Shown piece by piece: positions 30,853 to 42,212 of a stretch of 64,000 nucleotides of DNA. The position numbers were made by a program, and so were the translations under genes. The notes under the pieces are model-generated. The model was not told the DNA's origin. It worked only from the letters and a program-made list of their open reading frames with translations, and searched no databases. The stretch is from Flaccisagitta enflata (taxonomy: Eukaryota; Chaetognatha; Sagittoidea; Aphragmophora): the NCBI GenBank assembly GCA_965153355.1, contig OZ231126.1, positions 92,690,001 through 92,754,000 of the forward strand, written 5' to 3'. Position 1 is the stretch's first letter; each line of letters opens with the position of its first letter.

Positions 30853-32718
30853 AATAACAATAACAAAAATCACGCCGCGTTTAACCTTTCTTCCTTTTTT
30901 TTTCTTTCTAGTCGACCGTTCGTGACGCTTTTAGCGAAGCCGATGCGCACGAGATGACCGACTCTCCATCGAACAACAAGGACACCAAGGACATCAACCT
31001 CAAAAACAGGAATCTTTTCCAAGTATGGATTAATAAATGACAACTTATGATAGCTTCATTTTTATCGATATTACAGTAGTATAGCTATCAAATGACATAC
31101 AAAATCACCCAAAATCGATTTGCTTTTTTTTTTATCAGCTCTACCTCAAACAGAGACTAGAGGATCACAAAGCAAAATGCAAGATGTCGGCAAGTTGCGA
31201 CGATTGTAAGATCAAGTTGGATTTTGCAAAGAATTGGGATAAGACTCATCGGTAAGTAGGCAACTTCATTACATTTTAGATTGTTCAGATTCATTTCATT
31301 ACATTCCTAAGTCATACTACTTCATTCTGAGTCATTAGACCACATTCTAATTCATTCTAGCTTTATTATCAATTTTTTTTCTCCCTGACAATCTATGGAT
31401 GTTGGTCTTATTTATCATAGAGAAAAAAAAAGCTTTCTCTAATTTCTAAAACTAAACCTTTTTTTTTTTTGAGAATTAATGTCCTCGAGAAGAGAAGAAA
31501 AAAAACATTTTATTTTAAATTAAGAAAATAAAATGTTTTTTTTTTTGAGAAGAGAACCTTTTCGAAATATAAGCAGGAGAATTCTCATGAATATTGCAGT
31601 TTTACTAATTACCCGCATAATTTTTAACACCTTTTATTAACAGAAAAATACAGTAACAACATGATTATATATTCTACATGATATCTCACTTTGTATTGCT
31701 TTCACAACAGACATTGACCTCATCTTTTTCTTTTTACTGCTTTTATTAATTAATCAGTTTTAGGTCGAATACAATTACAGGTATTTTATATTTCACAAAA
31801 TATTGTATATCCTAGTCAGTATCAAGAAACACTTTGGCAAACTTTCCATTGTTGATTCTATGAACAACTTTCCTTCCGGAACTCTTTTGAGGGGGATAAC
31901 CATTTTGTGCTTCACCATTTTTAATGGGAAGTGCTGCCAAAGGTTAACCCTAACTATTAACAAAGTTGGATACATGACTAACCCCAGTCGCGTGCAACTG
32001 GACAGGGGCAGGAGCAGTGTAACTAAACAAAACTCAAAAAACGCTGAATAATATAGAAAAAACCCGACCAACCGACCAACATAGCGGGGTGTAGAATCGC
32101 GTAGCACGCGACTACAAATGATCAAAACTTTTCAACTTTGACCTACAGAGCCGGCAACATCTTAAAGAAGTACCAACACCGTTCAATGGAATCGATCTGC
32201 AAAGAGAAGCTATGGAAAAGCAACTCGTTTGTGGGAATTCCAACAGGTGATAAAATGATCAATTCATTCATTGGAATATTCATTTATTCATTCACTCGTT
32301 CACTAAGCATTTTATTCATTTATTCTACGAACGAATATTTCATCACTTATATTCCCAATCTTACTTTTTTTTGTCCTTTTTATTTTTTTTTATCCTAAAA
32401 TGTATCATTCATTCTTTTTATTCATTCAGCCGGCCAGGCCAGGAAAAACCAACCCGGTCATGCCCATGTCGCGAGACGATCCTTCGCTGACAACCTGATC
32501 GCGAGAGAAAGGAAATCAATGGCCAACGAAGATGCCCAAAAGCCCATCGAACCGCCGACGCCCAAAAAGGCAAAGGCGCCGGTTCCCATGGCGCCTTCCA
32601 TAGCGGATATCGAGCCGGAACTCGAACCTATCGAACCGGAAATCAGGCCAGGATTTGAGCCCGACATCGAGCCGGAAATTGAGGACATTCCCGAGGATCC
32701 CACCCAAAATGACCCGGA

Positions 32719-32722
<4 letters not shown>
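29303..32722 (+). CDS. Gene F: 450-aa unrecognised protein, nine exons
   Basis: Exons 29303-29416, 29779-29879, 30020-30162, 30261-30370, 30499-30768, 30912-31022, 31139-31251, 32149-32246, 32430-32722. All junctions are GT-AG and every phase agrees, so the model is solid although I cannot name the family. ATG 29303 begins MLYETRYNSNE, and earlier codons have no ATG. Two segments look alike in pattern: exons 2-3 (IWRVDQRKAPTYY to MWRIPLRTFLELVDL) and exons 4-5 (LTLKRVGKTDEST to GRGFTLSASTFIRLYE). Both run strand-strand-helix with a Gly/Leu-rich turn, loosely like PC4/p15 single-stranded-DNA-binding domains; this is inference. A Cys cluster (CKMSASCDDCK) lies in exon 7. The C-terminus has a Lys-rich PPTPKKAKAP and Pro/Glu repeats of the EPE-I type. 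It follows the polymerase by 455 bp on the same strand; a replication accessory role is only a guess. Confidence 0.8.
29594..29711 (-). repeat. HDR element (R), near complete, in gene F intron 1
   Basis: AAGGCCGGATACACGGC at the left, ACCAACCAACCGACCAACTG in the middle, ATCGCGTGTACTCAACTA at the right. About 118 bp. Confidence 0.75.
30774..30850. repeat. (CAA)n in gene F intron 5
   Basis: Starts 4 bp into the intron, directly after the GTAAGC donor. Confidence 0.95.
31981..32116 (-). repeat. HDR element (R) in gene F intron 7
   Basis: CCCCAGTCGCGTGCAACTGG, ACAGGGGCAGGAGCAG, CCGACCAACCGACCAAC and GAATCGCGTAGCACGCGACT in the expected reversed order. Confidence 0.75.

Positions 32723-32723
<1 letters not shown>

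Positions 32724-32782
<59 letters not shown>
32724..32782. repeat. (CAA)n immediately after the gene F stop
   Basis: The microsatellite starts within 2 bp of the TAA at 32720-32722. Confidence 0.95.
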
Positions 32783-32783
<1 letters not shown>

Positions 32784-33047
32784 CTATGTACTATCGGCTG
32801 AATATTGGAGATTTGTGTACAGATTATCGGCGAACAAGAAGCATTTTAGTCTTAACCTTAACTAAGCATTTTAATATCTACCTATGTATCTACCTATAAA
32901 TTCGACGGATATTTCATAGATAAATGTAAAAAAAAAAAGCATTGTCAACATACTGCGTATACAACCCCCCACCCAATTGTTTTTGTAAATATTTCATTTA
33001 TGGCGGCTATCATAGGCATAAATCAATTCAATTATTTTCACTGCGAA

Positions 33048-33310
33048 CACGCAACTCTATATGAGGCTTTGTACGTCCATCAGTAGATCCAGACTTAAGA
33101 TGACTTAGAATGACTTAAAATGAATAGAATGCCTGAGAATGACTAAAAATGACTTAAAAGAACTTGAAAATTCTTAAAAATGAAAAAATAACTATAAATA
33201 ACTTTAAATGACTTAGTATGACTTAGAATGACTTAAAATGACTTAAAATGACTTAGAATGACTTAGAATAACTTTAAATGACTTTGAACGACTTAAAATG
33301 ATTTAGAATA
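33048..33310 (+). repeat. HDR fragment (F start) with GACTTA array
   Basis: GAACACGCAACTCTATATGA and GGCTTTGTACGTCCATCAG, then about 220 bp of GACTTAGAAT-type repeats. Confidence 0.6.
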
Positions 33311-33528
33311 ACACGAGTGCCTTTTCAACCAAATAGTAGTAATATTGTAACCCCGCTTCTTTACATTGTCATTTTATGCGTCGCTTCGCCAAATTTTTAT
33401 TTTGATTTTATATCTTTAATTCTTGATAACATCTTTTCTCGCCATTTAGTCGTCTCGATTATATCTTCTTATGTTTTCTTGAGATCAACCCAAAGAATTT
33501 TATTTCTCTAATTCTAGAAAAAGCGCCT

Positions 33529-33556
33529 TATATATTCTTCAAGACTGAATATCAGT
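33529..33556 (+). promoter_or_regulatory. Candidate core promoter of gene G (TATA plus initiator)
   Basis: TATATAT at 33529-33535 and an arthropod-type initiator TCAGT at 33552-33556, about 25 bp apart. The leader would be about 365 nt. An AATAAA at 33577-33582, possibly ending gene F, overlaps the start of this leader. Confidence 0.4.
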
Positions 33557-33918
33557 TCTCGTCTTTTTTATCTTTTAATAAACGAACCACTCGATTAGCC
33601 GAACAAACCAAATCCGCTGCTTATACATATGACTGAGCGTATCATAAAGGACCAAGTACAGAAGAATCAATCCTGCCAGTCGATCTCTCTACCAGCAGAT
33701 AGGTAGAAAATTAGGACTAATCGCAAGCAGATACTCCTAGTCGAATACCTCAGCCTCACTTTAAAGATCATATGACCGCACAGAAAATCAGTCTACCTTT
33801 GCAGAGAACCAAGCAACGTTCATTCGAATTTGATTCAATAACGGATAAAGACAGAGCTCTCGATCTCTCTCTCTCTCGCTCTCTTACTTACTTACGTCGG
33901 CGATTTATTATAGAAAAG

Positions 33919-36900
33919 ATGCGCCTTGACTTTATACTCGTTATTTTACCGGCGTTATGTTTCGTCATTTCCGGTCCGGAAGTCGATGGGAAGACGATCG
34001 ACCCTATGATGGCGTTCTGCATCCGCATCGCCAAGAAGTTTTGCAGGTTAGTAACAAGGTAACAAGGTGTGCAAAAAAAATATTCACAATAATGCTCTAA
34101 CATTTATAATCTAAGCATACTATTCACAAGGTAAAAGTTATGATCAATTTCAAATATTCTTACAATGATATTTTGATTATAATTTAGCTGTAATGATTTT
34201 CATTTATATTTTAATTAAACTTTTTTTTTCCCCTTGAGCATTACTGCAACATTTTTTTTGCACACTCTGTTACTTTATGTACAATAAAACTTCACTAGAA
34301 CGCATTTTAGAAGTGCTAAGCTTGAAACTTATACTATAAACCTATAAACTTGTGAGTCTATAAAGCCTATAAAGCCTGTAGAACCTGCAAACCTGTAAGC
34401 CTATAGACCTATAAGCCTGTAGGTCTGTGAGCCTGTAAACCTATAAAACTGCTCAGGTCACGTTCTAATGGAGTTAAACTGTACCAACAAAATGATTTTT
34501 TTTAAGTGCGACAAAGCACCTCTTTAACTGGCTGTGTCTGTTGGTTAGTCTGTTGGTCAGTTGATCGATCGGTCAATTGTGTAACGCATTCGTTTAACAA
34601 CCTCCCCACCATCCCTCCATCAAAATTTTATTTTAACTTATTTTTTTTTTAAAGAAATAGTGAAAAGAATAAATTTCCTTGAATGTTTCTTGACTAAGAT
34701 AATATCAGTTTTCTCGGTTGAAATAGCAAGAAATCAGACAAGAAATCTGAAAGAACAAATATCAACACGATAAAAAAAATTCAATTCATTTGCATATTGT
34801 TACTAAAATAGTTAATACATTTTTCCTTAATACAACTAAATATTATATAATTTTTTTAAAACTAGGTTTTTAAAGGAATAGCTTTTTCTTTATATATTGA
34901 AAAATAAAATGCTTTGTCGTGTTACATCGCTCTTCATTTCAAAAACCTTAACATCACTAAAAACTTTTTTAATAACCATATATAGAACTAAATTAATTTT
35001 GCGCTATATTACATAGTCTTCCTGTTCGAACGTTTCGAATCCGAATCCTATTAAGTCTTTTGAAGGTATAACCGATTTTTGTGTGTCGCCATCTTTGATG
35101 GGACGCGCTGCCAAAGGTTAGCCCTGCTAAGTATTTATAATCTTTCATAAACCTTCATTCTGCCCTCATGAATTTTGTATCTAAAAGATAAATTTTAACT
35201 CCCGGAAGAACAAATTTTAAGCCTGAAAAAATTGGATTTTTAGGCCTGAGAAAGATATTTTTAAACCCCCCCTCACATCCATCCGCCCCCCACCCTTGAT
35301 ACTTTAAGTTTGATCGGTATAATATGTCACGTTTCTGATGTATGGTCCTGCCCACCCATCCACAACTGAGGGAAGGTAAAGTCACGTTCACAAAAAACTC
35401 ATTTACATATTGTGGTTTTAATTCATGAATCTCCCCAAAGTTAGTTTTATATTAATATGGATTAGTTTCTTTTATTCTTTAAATAATACTGTGATCAGTA
35501 AAACTAAATAAATCTGATTTATTAGAACTCTAAAATTTTGAAATACTAAAACCATACATGATATTTAGTTTTAATAATGACCTTAATACTGTAGAAAAAA
35601 GAAATCATAATATTTTTTCAAACAAATTATACTTGCAAAAGTCATATAGTACAATTGGCCTTTCCTTTCCGCAAAATCATTTTATTTGGGGAAATTCATG
35701 TTAACATTAGATTAACAAAAAATGAATTTCTTAGAAAAAGAATTTAAACTCCCAAGAGAGCAAATTTCAGGCCTGAAACCATTTAAATTTCAGAATTGAA
35801 AAGCTTAGAAGAAAAGATATCCATCCGCCCCCCTAACATCCAACCGCCCCCCCCCAATACTCTAAAATGCCAGGATCCAAACCCTCAAGCTTAGAATATA
35901 ATCTCAGGCCTATTATACTCTTTTTACACGTCACACTTAATTGACCTAATCAACCATGTTTTTTCTTTCATTCCAGCTATGATATATTCGACGCTCGTTC
36001 CGTCTGCAACGAGTTGCCGATCAAAGATGCGTGCGTGATCGACGTGATGCGGAACGGCTTCAAGGCGATCGAACGCGGCCAAAGAACGACGACGACACCG
36101 ACGCCGATTATTTGGGACGACGGTGAAGACTTTTTTTCGACGCAAGACCCGATGACTACGGCCGCGGCGGAAGAAACAACAACATCAACGACGACGTCAT
36201 CGACTTCATCCTCCACGACGACGTCAACAACTTCATCCTCAACGACGACGTCATCGACTTCATCCTCAACGACGACGTCAACTTCATCCTCTTCGACAGC
36301 GTCATCGGAAGCCGCGGGAAAATCTGCAGCAGCAACAACCACATCACCGCCGGAAGCAACAGCCGCTACAACAACATCCTCAGCGGCGTCTGCAGTCGCG
36401 ACAGCCGCAACAGAATCAGCAGCAGCTACAACAACATCCTCAGCGGCATCTGCAGTCGCAACATCATCGGCGGAGTCGACGACCGGAAACTCATCGTCCT
36501 CCGCCAACGCAACATCATCGTCAACATCAGAAGGTGCCGGAGAAGGTGCCGGAGAAGGTGACGGAAAGACTGACGAATCTCGTCAAGACGTGGACGCGGT
36601 GGAAGGACGACTGCCCTTGTACATAGTTATCGGGTAAGTAATCTAGACATGTATATACGCCTGATTTTGACTATTAACTTTGACCTTGACGATTGCCTAA
36701 CCAAACTCTTTGGTCAACTAAAGAATAAATCATTACATTTCCACTTCAGAATACTCTCGTTTCTTCTTGTCGTCGCGCTGATTGTGATCGCGAAGATGTC
36801 GCAAACGGTTCGTCGACGAATGCGCGGAATCGTCAACAACGTCAGGACTTCGTCGGCGCGACTGAGGAATTGGAGACGTCGATCATCCCAGGTTACCACC

Positions 36901-37007
36901 CCTCCATGGAATCACGTCCGCTCGCCTCAAACCATTGATTCACCAGTCTTCCACCTTTTTGATGACACTTCAAGACGACAAAGCACAAATGACACTTTTG
37001 AATTAAC

Positions 37008-37096
<89 letters not shown>

Positions 37097-37485
37097 ACGA
37101 CAACTACTTACAACCGATCGACAGTCGACAGGCGCCGGTGATTCAACTTTTCCCAAACGACGCGTCGGTTTCCTACAACCGCAACAACGACAGCGACAAC
37201 GAGGGATTCGAATCGGCTGAAGAAGAGATAAACACTGACAACAGCATTGACAACAACAACAAAAATGACAACAGCAATGACAACAACAACAACGACAACG
37301 ATGACAACAACACCGCAGCTATCATAGGACATAGATCTTCTTATTATGACGCGCGTGATTCAAACGGAAATCTAATCAATTGGCCACGTGGTGATTTCAC
37401 AAGCGATTCTGAATCAGACGAATGTACCGTGTATTCGCGGGATCAATACGCCTCTTACGCTACCATTGCTTCTGTTCACACTTAA
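33919..37485 (+). CDS. Gene G: type I membrane protein with mucin-like ectodomain, 506 aa, three exons
   Basis: Exons 33919-34046, 35977-36633, 36750-37485, both introns phase 2 with good GT-AG sites. ATG 33919 gives a signal peptide (MRLDFILVILPALCFVISG). An earlier in-frame ATG at 33772 would put 49 charged residues in front of it and is less likely. The ectodomain has a short Cys-containing part (AFCIRIAKKFC, SVCNELPIKDAC; about residues 35-65), then a Thr/Ser/Ala-rich stretch (about 79-224) typical of O-glycosylated stalks. One membrane helix (LYIVIGILSFLLVVALIVIA, about 257-276) is split by intron 2. An Arg-rich stop-transfer segment follows, then a 225-aa cytoplasmic tail with poly-Asn (about 347-377) and acidic Asn/Asp repeats. 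It resembles the layout of envelope or adhesion glycoproteins. No family recognised. Confidence 0.8.
34503..34585 (+). repeat. HDR-like fragment (F) in gene G intron 1
   Basis: AGTGCGACAAAGCACCTCTT, GGCTGTGTCTGTTGGTTAG, and a GGTCAGTTGATCGATCGGTC pyrimidine-skewed segment. Confidence 0.5.
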
Positions 37486-37861
37486 TTCACAGAATTCAAC
37501 ATCGCAACATTCGGAGTGTGACCAGTCGCTTCTTCCCATTGGCTTATGTCCTTCCCCATCAGAATTATCTCCGGCCAAGACTTTTCCACTTCCATCCTCA
37601 TCAATTTCTGAATTCAGTCTACCTTCACATTTTCCATCTTTTTCTAAATTAGATTCTTACGACTCATCCTTGGATGATTTTATACATAAATACGAATTTC
37701 CCTATCAAGTCCCTCCAATGATCTTTGATGACGGTATGCCTTCCCCTATTCTTCCCCCCGTAGACAAATCTAGCTTTCAAGATTTCATATTTCCTGAATT
37801 AGAATGGGATCATCCTTCACTTGAAACAGAAATTAGACACAGATTGCCTCAACAACAATAA
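37388..37861 (+). CDS. Overlapping ORF after gene G: possible alternative last exon
   Basis: A 157-codon frame overlapping the gene G stop in another frame. The part after 37491 has normal protein-like composition (LDSYDSSLDDFIHKYEFPYQ, then PPMIFDDGMPSP) and ends at TAA 37859-37861. TTAATTCACAG at 37481-37491 is a plausible acceptor that would open this frame in phase 0, and ACC/GTGTAT at about 37430 in gene G is a weak phase-0 donor. It may be an alternative cytoplasmic tail, a frameshifted continuation of gene G or a separate small gene. Confidence 0.4.
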   Translation: MVISQAILNQTNVPCIRGINTPLTLPLLLFTLNSQNSTSQHSECDQSLLPIGLCPSPSELSPAKTFPLPSSSISEFSLPSHFPSFSKLDSYDSSLDDFIHKYEFPYQVPPMIFDDGMPSPILPPVDKSSFQDFIFPELEWDHPSLETEIRHRLPQQQ

Positions 37862-38683
37862 AATTGCTTATATGCCTCCTCAATGCTTTTATCGATGCTT
37901 TTGTTTCATCCTCAATACTATATGCCTAATGCTCAATGCTCAATGCTCAATACTAAAAAAAAATATATATATATACTGACCAACAGCAAAAAAAAACAAA
38001 AGATCAGGTCAGCAGAGACTCTTCATATATATATTGATTTATTTATTTAACACAATCTTTGGAATCATTTACAATAGCAAAAAAAACATTACTAGCTAGT
38101 TAATAATTACTTTTATTTACTACCATATGAAAAAAAGTAAAATTCAAAGATATGCATGTGTAGGCTGAAGTATGTAGAAGCTGTGGTATCAATTGCAACC
38201 CCGTGATGATCATAAATGTCAAAGAATCGCGGAATCCTTCAAGAAGATGATGCAGTCGGATGTAGAGCGAAAGCGGGCAATGCTGTCGTCGAGTGCGGAC
38301 AAACACTCAAATGGTTTTGGATAGAAAACATCAAAAGAGCAAAATCCATCGAGGCGTTTGGCTTCTCTAGATAGAATTCGAAGAAACAAAACGAGCTAGT
38401 TAAAAACCTCAAAACTCAAATCGAAGAAAAAAACAATTTTTAATCAGAGTGTATTTAGTACATATCACCGATCGAACACAACACTTGTAACTCGAAACTT
38501 AATAATGACAGGTGTCGTTCTCACTTTTTCTAATTCAGATTTGAAACATGATTATTTACACTTTTCTACTAAGAACGCTTAACTCGTTACTTACTATACT
38601 ACTCTCATTTCTACTCTTATCAACAAATTTTCATGGTAATCAGCGAGAGATTGGCTGAGTGAAAAATACACATCACAATCCAA
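37862..38683. other. No gene recognised
   Basis: Short CAATGCT repeats (about 37925-37955) and AT-rich sequence. Probably 3' untranslated and intergenic DNA. Confidence 0.45.
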
Positions 38684-38930
38684 TTTTTAGTCCCGAGCAC
38701 ACGACTCTACACTCCGCTTTGTCCGTCTGTCTGTCCGTCCGTCTGCCTGTCCGTCCGTCACACTTTTATTTTTAGTCGCTGACTAGCGACTCCATAAGTG
38801 GCTTTGTCCGTCCGTCCGTCGGTTGATTGGTTGGTCTGTCCGTGGTGATCGAGTTGGAAAGTGTGAAAACACGCATTTCCGCCCCTGCCCACCCGTCCGC
38901 GACTGGTATTGGCCGTGTATCCGGCCTTGT
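38684..38930 (+). repeat. Two adjacent HDR elements (F)
   Basis: The copy at 38684-38768 is truncated after the GTCCGTCC tract. The copy at 38771-38930 is nearly complete: AGTCGCTGACTAGCGACT hairpin, GTCCGTCCGTCCGTCGG, GCCCCTGCCCACCCGTCCGC, and a terminal GGCCGTGTATCCGGCC hairpin. The second copy is about 160 bp and is the best reference copy in the window. Confidence 0.85.
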
Positions 38931-39037
38931 TTTTATCAATTCTATTTCCTGAAGTCATTATAAGTCATTTAAGTGTATACTAAATCATTCAAAGTCACTA
39001 TGCAAGTGTCGCACGCTACTTATAGGTGTTGGCCTTG

Positions 39038-39115
39038 TTTTTAGTCGCGTGCACGCGACTCTACACCTTGCCGTATTGGTTGGTACGTCGGTCGGTTCGT
39101 CCGTCCATAACATTT
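39038..39115 (+). repeat. HDR element 5' part (F)
   Basis: AGTCGCGTGCACGCGACT perfect palindrome, then CTTGCCGTATTGGTTGG and GTCGGTCGGTTCGTCCGTCC. The 80 bp before it (38936-39030) look like the end of another copy. Confidence 0.75.
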
Positions 39116-39164
39116 TTAAAGTTATGACTTTTTAAGATTTTTTAAGGTAATTTAAAGTTAGCGT

Positions 39165-39490
39165 AACAACAATTAATGCAATTTCATAGAAACGTTCTCT
39201 ATCAGAGGGATATGGCACAAAATCATGTTTACAGATGGTCCATGAAAAAAATTTAGCCCTGAAACCCCTATAAATTGGCGCCGCCACCTACCCCCTTTCC
39301 CATAGTAAAACATAGGCAAAAATCCTTCCTGTATATTTTCTATGGGATATGAGGGGGGTGGCGGCGGTAATTTTGAGAGGTCCTAGGGCCAACTTTTTGT
39401 TGTGGTTTGTATGTGTACATGATTTTGTGTCATATCCCTTTGATAGAGAACTTTCCTATGACTTTGTATGAACTCTTGTTATGCTATTTA
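39165..39490. repeat. Inverted repeat (hairpin element), about 320 bp
   Basis: TAGCGTAACAACAATT through ATATGGCACAAAATCATG is matched in reverse complement by CATGATTTTGTGTCATATCC through CTCTTGTTATGCTATT. The inner arms pair CCGCCACC with GGTGGCGG. No ORF. Confidence 0.85.
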
Positions 39491-39579
39491 AAGTACTCTA
39501 GGGTATTTCAGGGTACTTTAGGGTACTTTTGAGTATTTAAGTTTTTCTAGGTACTTAAGGTACTTTAGGGTATTTTGAG

Positions 39580-40835
39580 ATACAGGGTTATCCACCTGAG
39601 TTGTCGAGTCTGTTAAGCTTTTACTCTCAGATGCCAAGAGACATGAATTTGAAATTGATCAAGTCTTAAAGAGTATAGATTGACATTTTTTGTTAAAAAT
39701 TCTAGCTATTTTGGTCAAGTGGTTTGTCTTATACATAAGTTTGAAAGGACACAAGTATTTTACCATTTTACAGATTGTCCAGAATTCTGCTTGCATTCAT
39801 TTTCTTTTTTTTACTATTCATGCCATAGAGAGAAAATTAATCTCAAATGAAAGACAAACTAACAGACATATTGAAATACTTGAATATCGTCAGTGATTCA
39901 AGCCTGTTTTAGATTTATTACTAGCCTGTACCGAAATGACTATAAACAATAAAATCAGAATTCTACGAGTAGTTCTTGTTGTGTGGCTGTCTTTGGCTTC
40001 TAATGACATCTAATTTGGTCTGAAAAATTTGCATCTTGCTGGCCGCGGCATACCTTGAACTTTCTTCAAGCTTATAGGAAATCAAAAAAATCAAGTTACT
40101 CAAATCTCATTTTTGACTGCATATTTGAAATCTGCATGAAAAACTGATGATTGAAAGTGCTTTTCTTTTTTGAAAATTCCTTCGGGATCATAGTCAAAAT
40201 TTATCTTTAAGATATGAAAAAAAGGTAAGTTCGGCAATTTTACATATCAGTAAAAGAGAAAGGTAAGTTTTGCTAACTTTGATGCTTATTTTGAATACCT
40301 TCTAGTTAGAATATTGAAAAAAGGAAAACATTTTCAATCAACAGTTTTTTTCTGCAGATTTCAAATCTGCAGTCAGAACAGAGATTAAAGCACTTTGAAA
40401 TCTTTTGTTGGTAGGTTTTGTTGGTAGGTTGAACCATGGGTAAGATGCGGAAAGCCTAATGTAGGATTTGAGTGGCAAAATTAATCTCAACAGGAGCCCA
40501 AGACAGCCCCACAGCATGAACTGCTCGTAGAATGCCACTTTTATTGCTTTTAGTCATTTACGTACAAGCTATTGATTACTAAAAAAACTCAAAAACTAAT
40601 CAGGGTGTTAACTTGCACAATTCCTGGAAAATCTGCTCAGTCCTGAAATAAAAGCTTTACGTTCAAATCCATGTTAAAGACAAACTACTTGATCAAAATG
40701 GCTGAAATTTTTATACAAAAAATGTCAATCTATACTCTTTAGGACTTGATTGATTTCAAATCCATGTCTCTTGGCATCAGAGAGTAAAAGCTTAACAGAA
40801 TCCGACAACTCAGGTGGATGACCCTGTATTTTCGG
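39580..40835. repeat. Long palindromic element, about 1.25 kb, arms of about 115 bp
   Basis: The left arm, 39580-39695 (CAGGGTTATCCACCTGAG through AGTATAGATTGACATTTTTT), is the reverse complement of 40713-40835. Inner segments at about 40100-40165 and 40330-40405 also pair weakly. GGTACTTTAGGGTA-type repeats flank both ends (39480-39570 and 40835-40905). No transposase-like ORF inside. Resembles a non-autonomous DNA transposon. Confidence 0.85.
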
Positions 40836-41355
40836 GTACTTCCAGGTATTTATGGGTATTTTTGGGTATTTTTGGGTGTTTCTGGGTGTTTTGGGGTATT
40901 GTTTTGTACCAACATTGTAACGATATTGTATCGATATTGCATCGACATCGTATCAATACATATCGCATGGCCTTGGGGGGAGGAACTCTTTTGTTTGTCA
41001 TTTCCAGACGCACGCGACTGTTGCCCTCTCGGGCTTGTTTATTGGAAAAGCCAATCGTTATCAAATGTCTTTTGAAAATTTCCAAACGCCAATTTCAAGA
41101 AAATCATCTCATCCATTGTGTATCTTGACCAGTCATTAATTCGGATCCTTTTGTTATTATCAATCTTTAGTAATCATTTCAGATTCTCAAATTATCATTA
41201 ATCAATTAGTAAGCCATTATCAATCATGAATTGACCAATCAAAAAGAAAATGAACGAATGACGAATGCATCAATACAACAACTGACCAACTTACCAACTG
41301 ACCAACCACATTCCATTTCCATGCCACTGTTTGTCATCCATTGTCCTTCCTTTTT

Positions 41356-41975
41356 GGGCAGCGGCCCCGAAGGGGCCGATGACCTATGCTTTCACACATA
41401 TGGGAAACTTTCTCCTTCTCCTCCTTCTCCTTCTCCGTCCCCCCCCCCTGACTTCGTGCCTAAATTTCAACCTCCCGCTCAAATCTCAGCCTTAGGCCTC
41501 ATATCCAAGCCTCAAGGCTCCAATCCCAGTGTCATGGCTCAAATCCCAGCATCAATATTCCAATCCCAGCCTCTAGGCTCCAATCTCAGCCTCGAGGCTC
41601 TAATCCCAGCCTCAAAGCTCCAATCCCAGACTGGAGGCTCCAGTCCTAGACTCGAGGCTCCAATCCCAGACTGGAGGCTCCAATCCCAGCCCTGAGACTC
41701 CAATCCTAGCCTCTAGGGTCCAATCCCAGCTTTGGGGCTCCAATCTCAGCCTCAAGGCTCCAACCCCAGCTCTAGGGCCATCATCATTGCTCCGATTCCA
41801 ACCCCAAGGCTCCAATCCCTTCCTTTGGGCTAGAATCACGCCTCAATACTCCAATTCTAGCCAAGCACAGGTCATCGGCTCCTTCGGGGCCGCTGCCCCT
41901 CTCACCTTCACAACTAACATTCATCAAGGTAGGGGCAACGGGTACCGCTGACCATCTAACGCTTTTGCGACTATT
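41356..41975 (+). repeat. Minisatellite-carrying inverted-repeat element, copy 1
   Basis: Starts GGGCAGCGGCCCCGAAGGGG then CCGATGACCTATGC. The inverted end is at about 41868-41898 (GGTCATCGGCTCCTTCGGGG then CCGCTGCCC). Inside are about 18 copies of a 20-bp unit of the AGGCTCCAATCCCAGCCTC type. After the inverted repeat a conserved tail AGGGGCAACGGGTACCGCTG then ACCATCTAACGC continues to 41975. Confidence 0.85.
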
Positions 41976-42009
41976 CTCACTGATGCCCTTTGTTTTTTCT
42001 CGTCTACCT

Positions 42010-42037
42010 AAATCTTCATCATCGTCGTCATCGTCGG

Positions 42038-42068
<31 letters not shown>

Positions 42069-42212
42069 TCCCTAGAATTAAATATTCTTTGTGATCGTTT
42101 TTATCGTCAATCTGAATATCGTCGTTCCCGTCTTCAACATCGTCGTTCTCGTTGTCGTTGTCGTCGTTGTCGTCGTCGTTGTCATTGTCGTCGTCGTTGT
42201 CGTCGTTGGCAA
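42010..42212. repeat. Imperfect (GTC)n-rich tracts
   Basis: Two clusters of GTCATC / GTCGTT trinucleotides at about 42018-42069 and 42118-42212. Confidence 0.8.

Noticed and set aside
33772-33918. Upstream in-frame ATG of gene G
   Set aside because: It would place about 49 charged residues before a textbook signal peptide. ATG 33919 is preferred.
41231-41839. ORFs over the 41.3-kb element (Gln-Pro-Leu-Gly-Ser-Asn type repeats) on both strands
   Set aside because: Translations of the 20-bp minisatellite; three units of 20 bp restore frame, so they stay open by chance.
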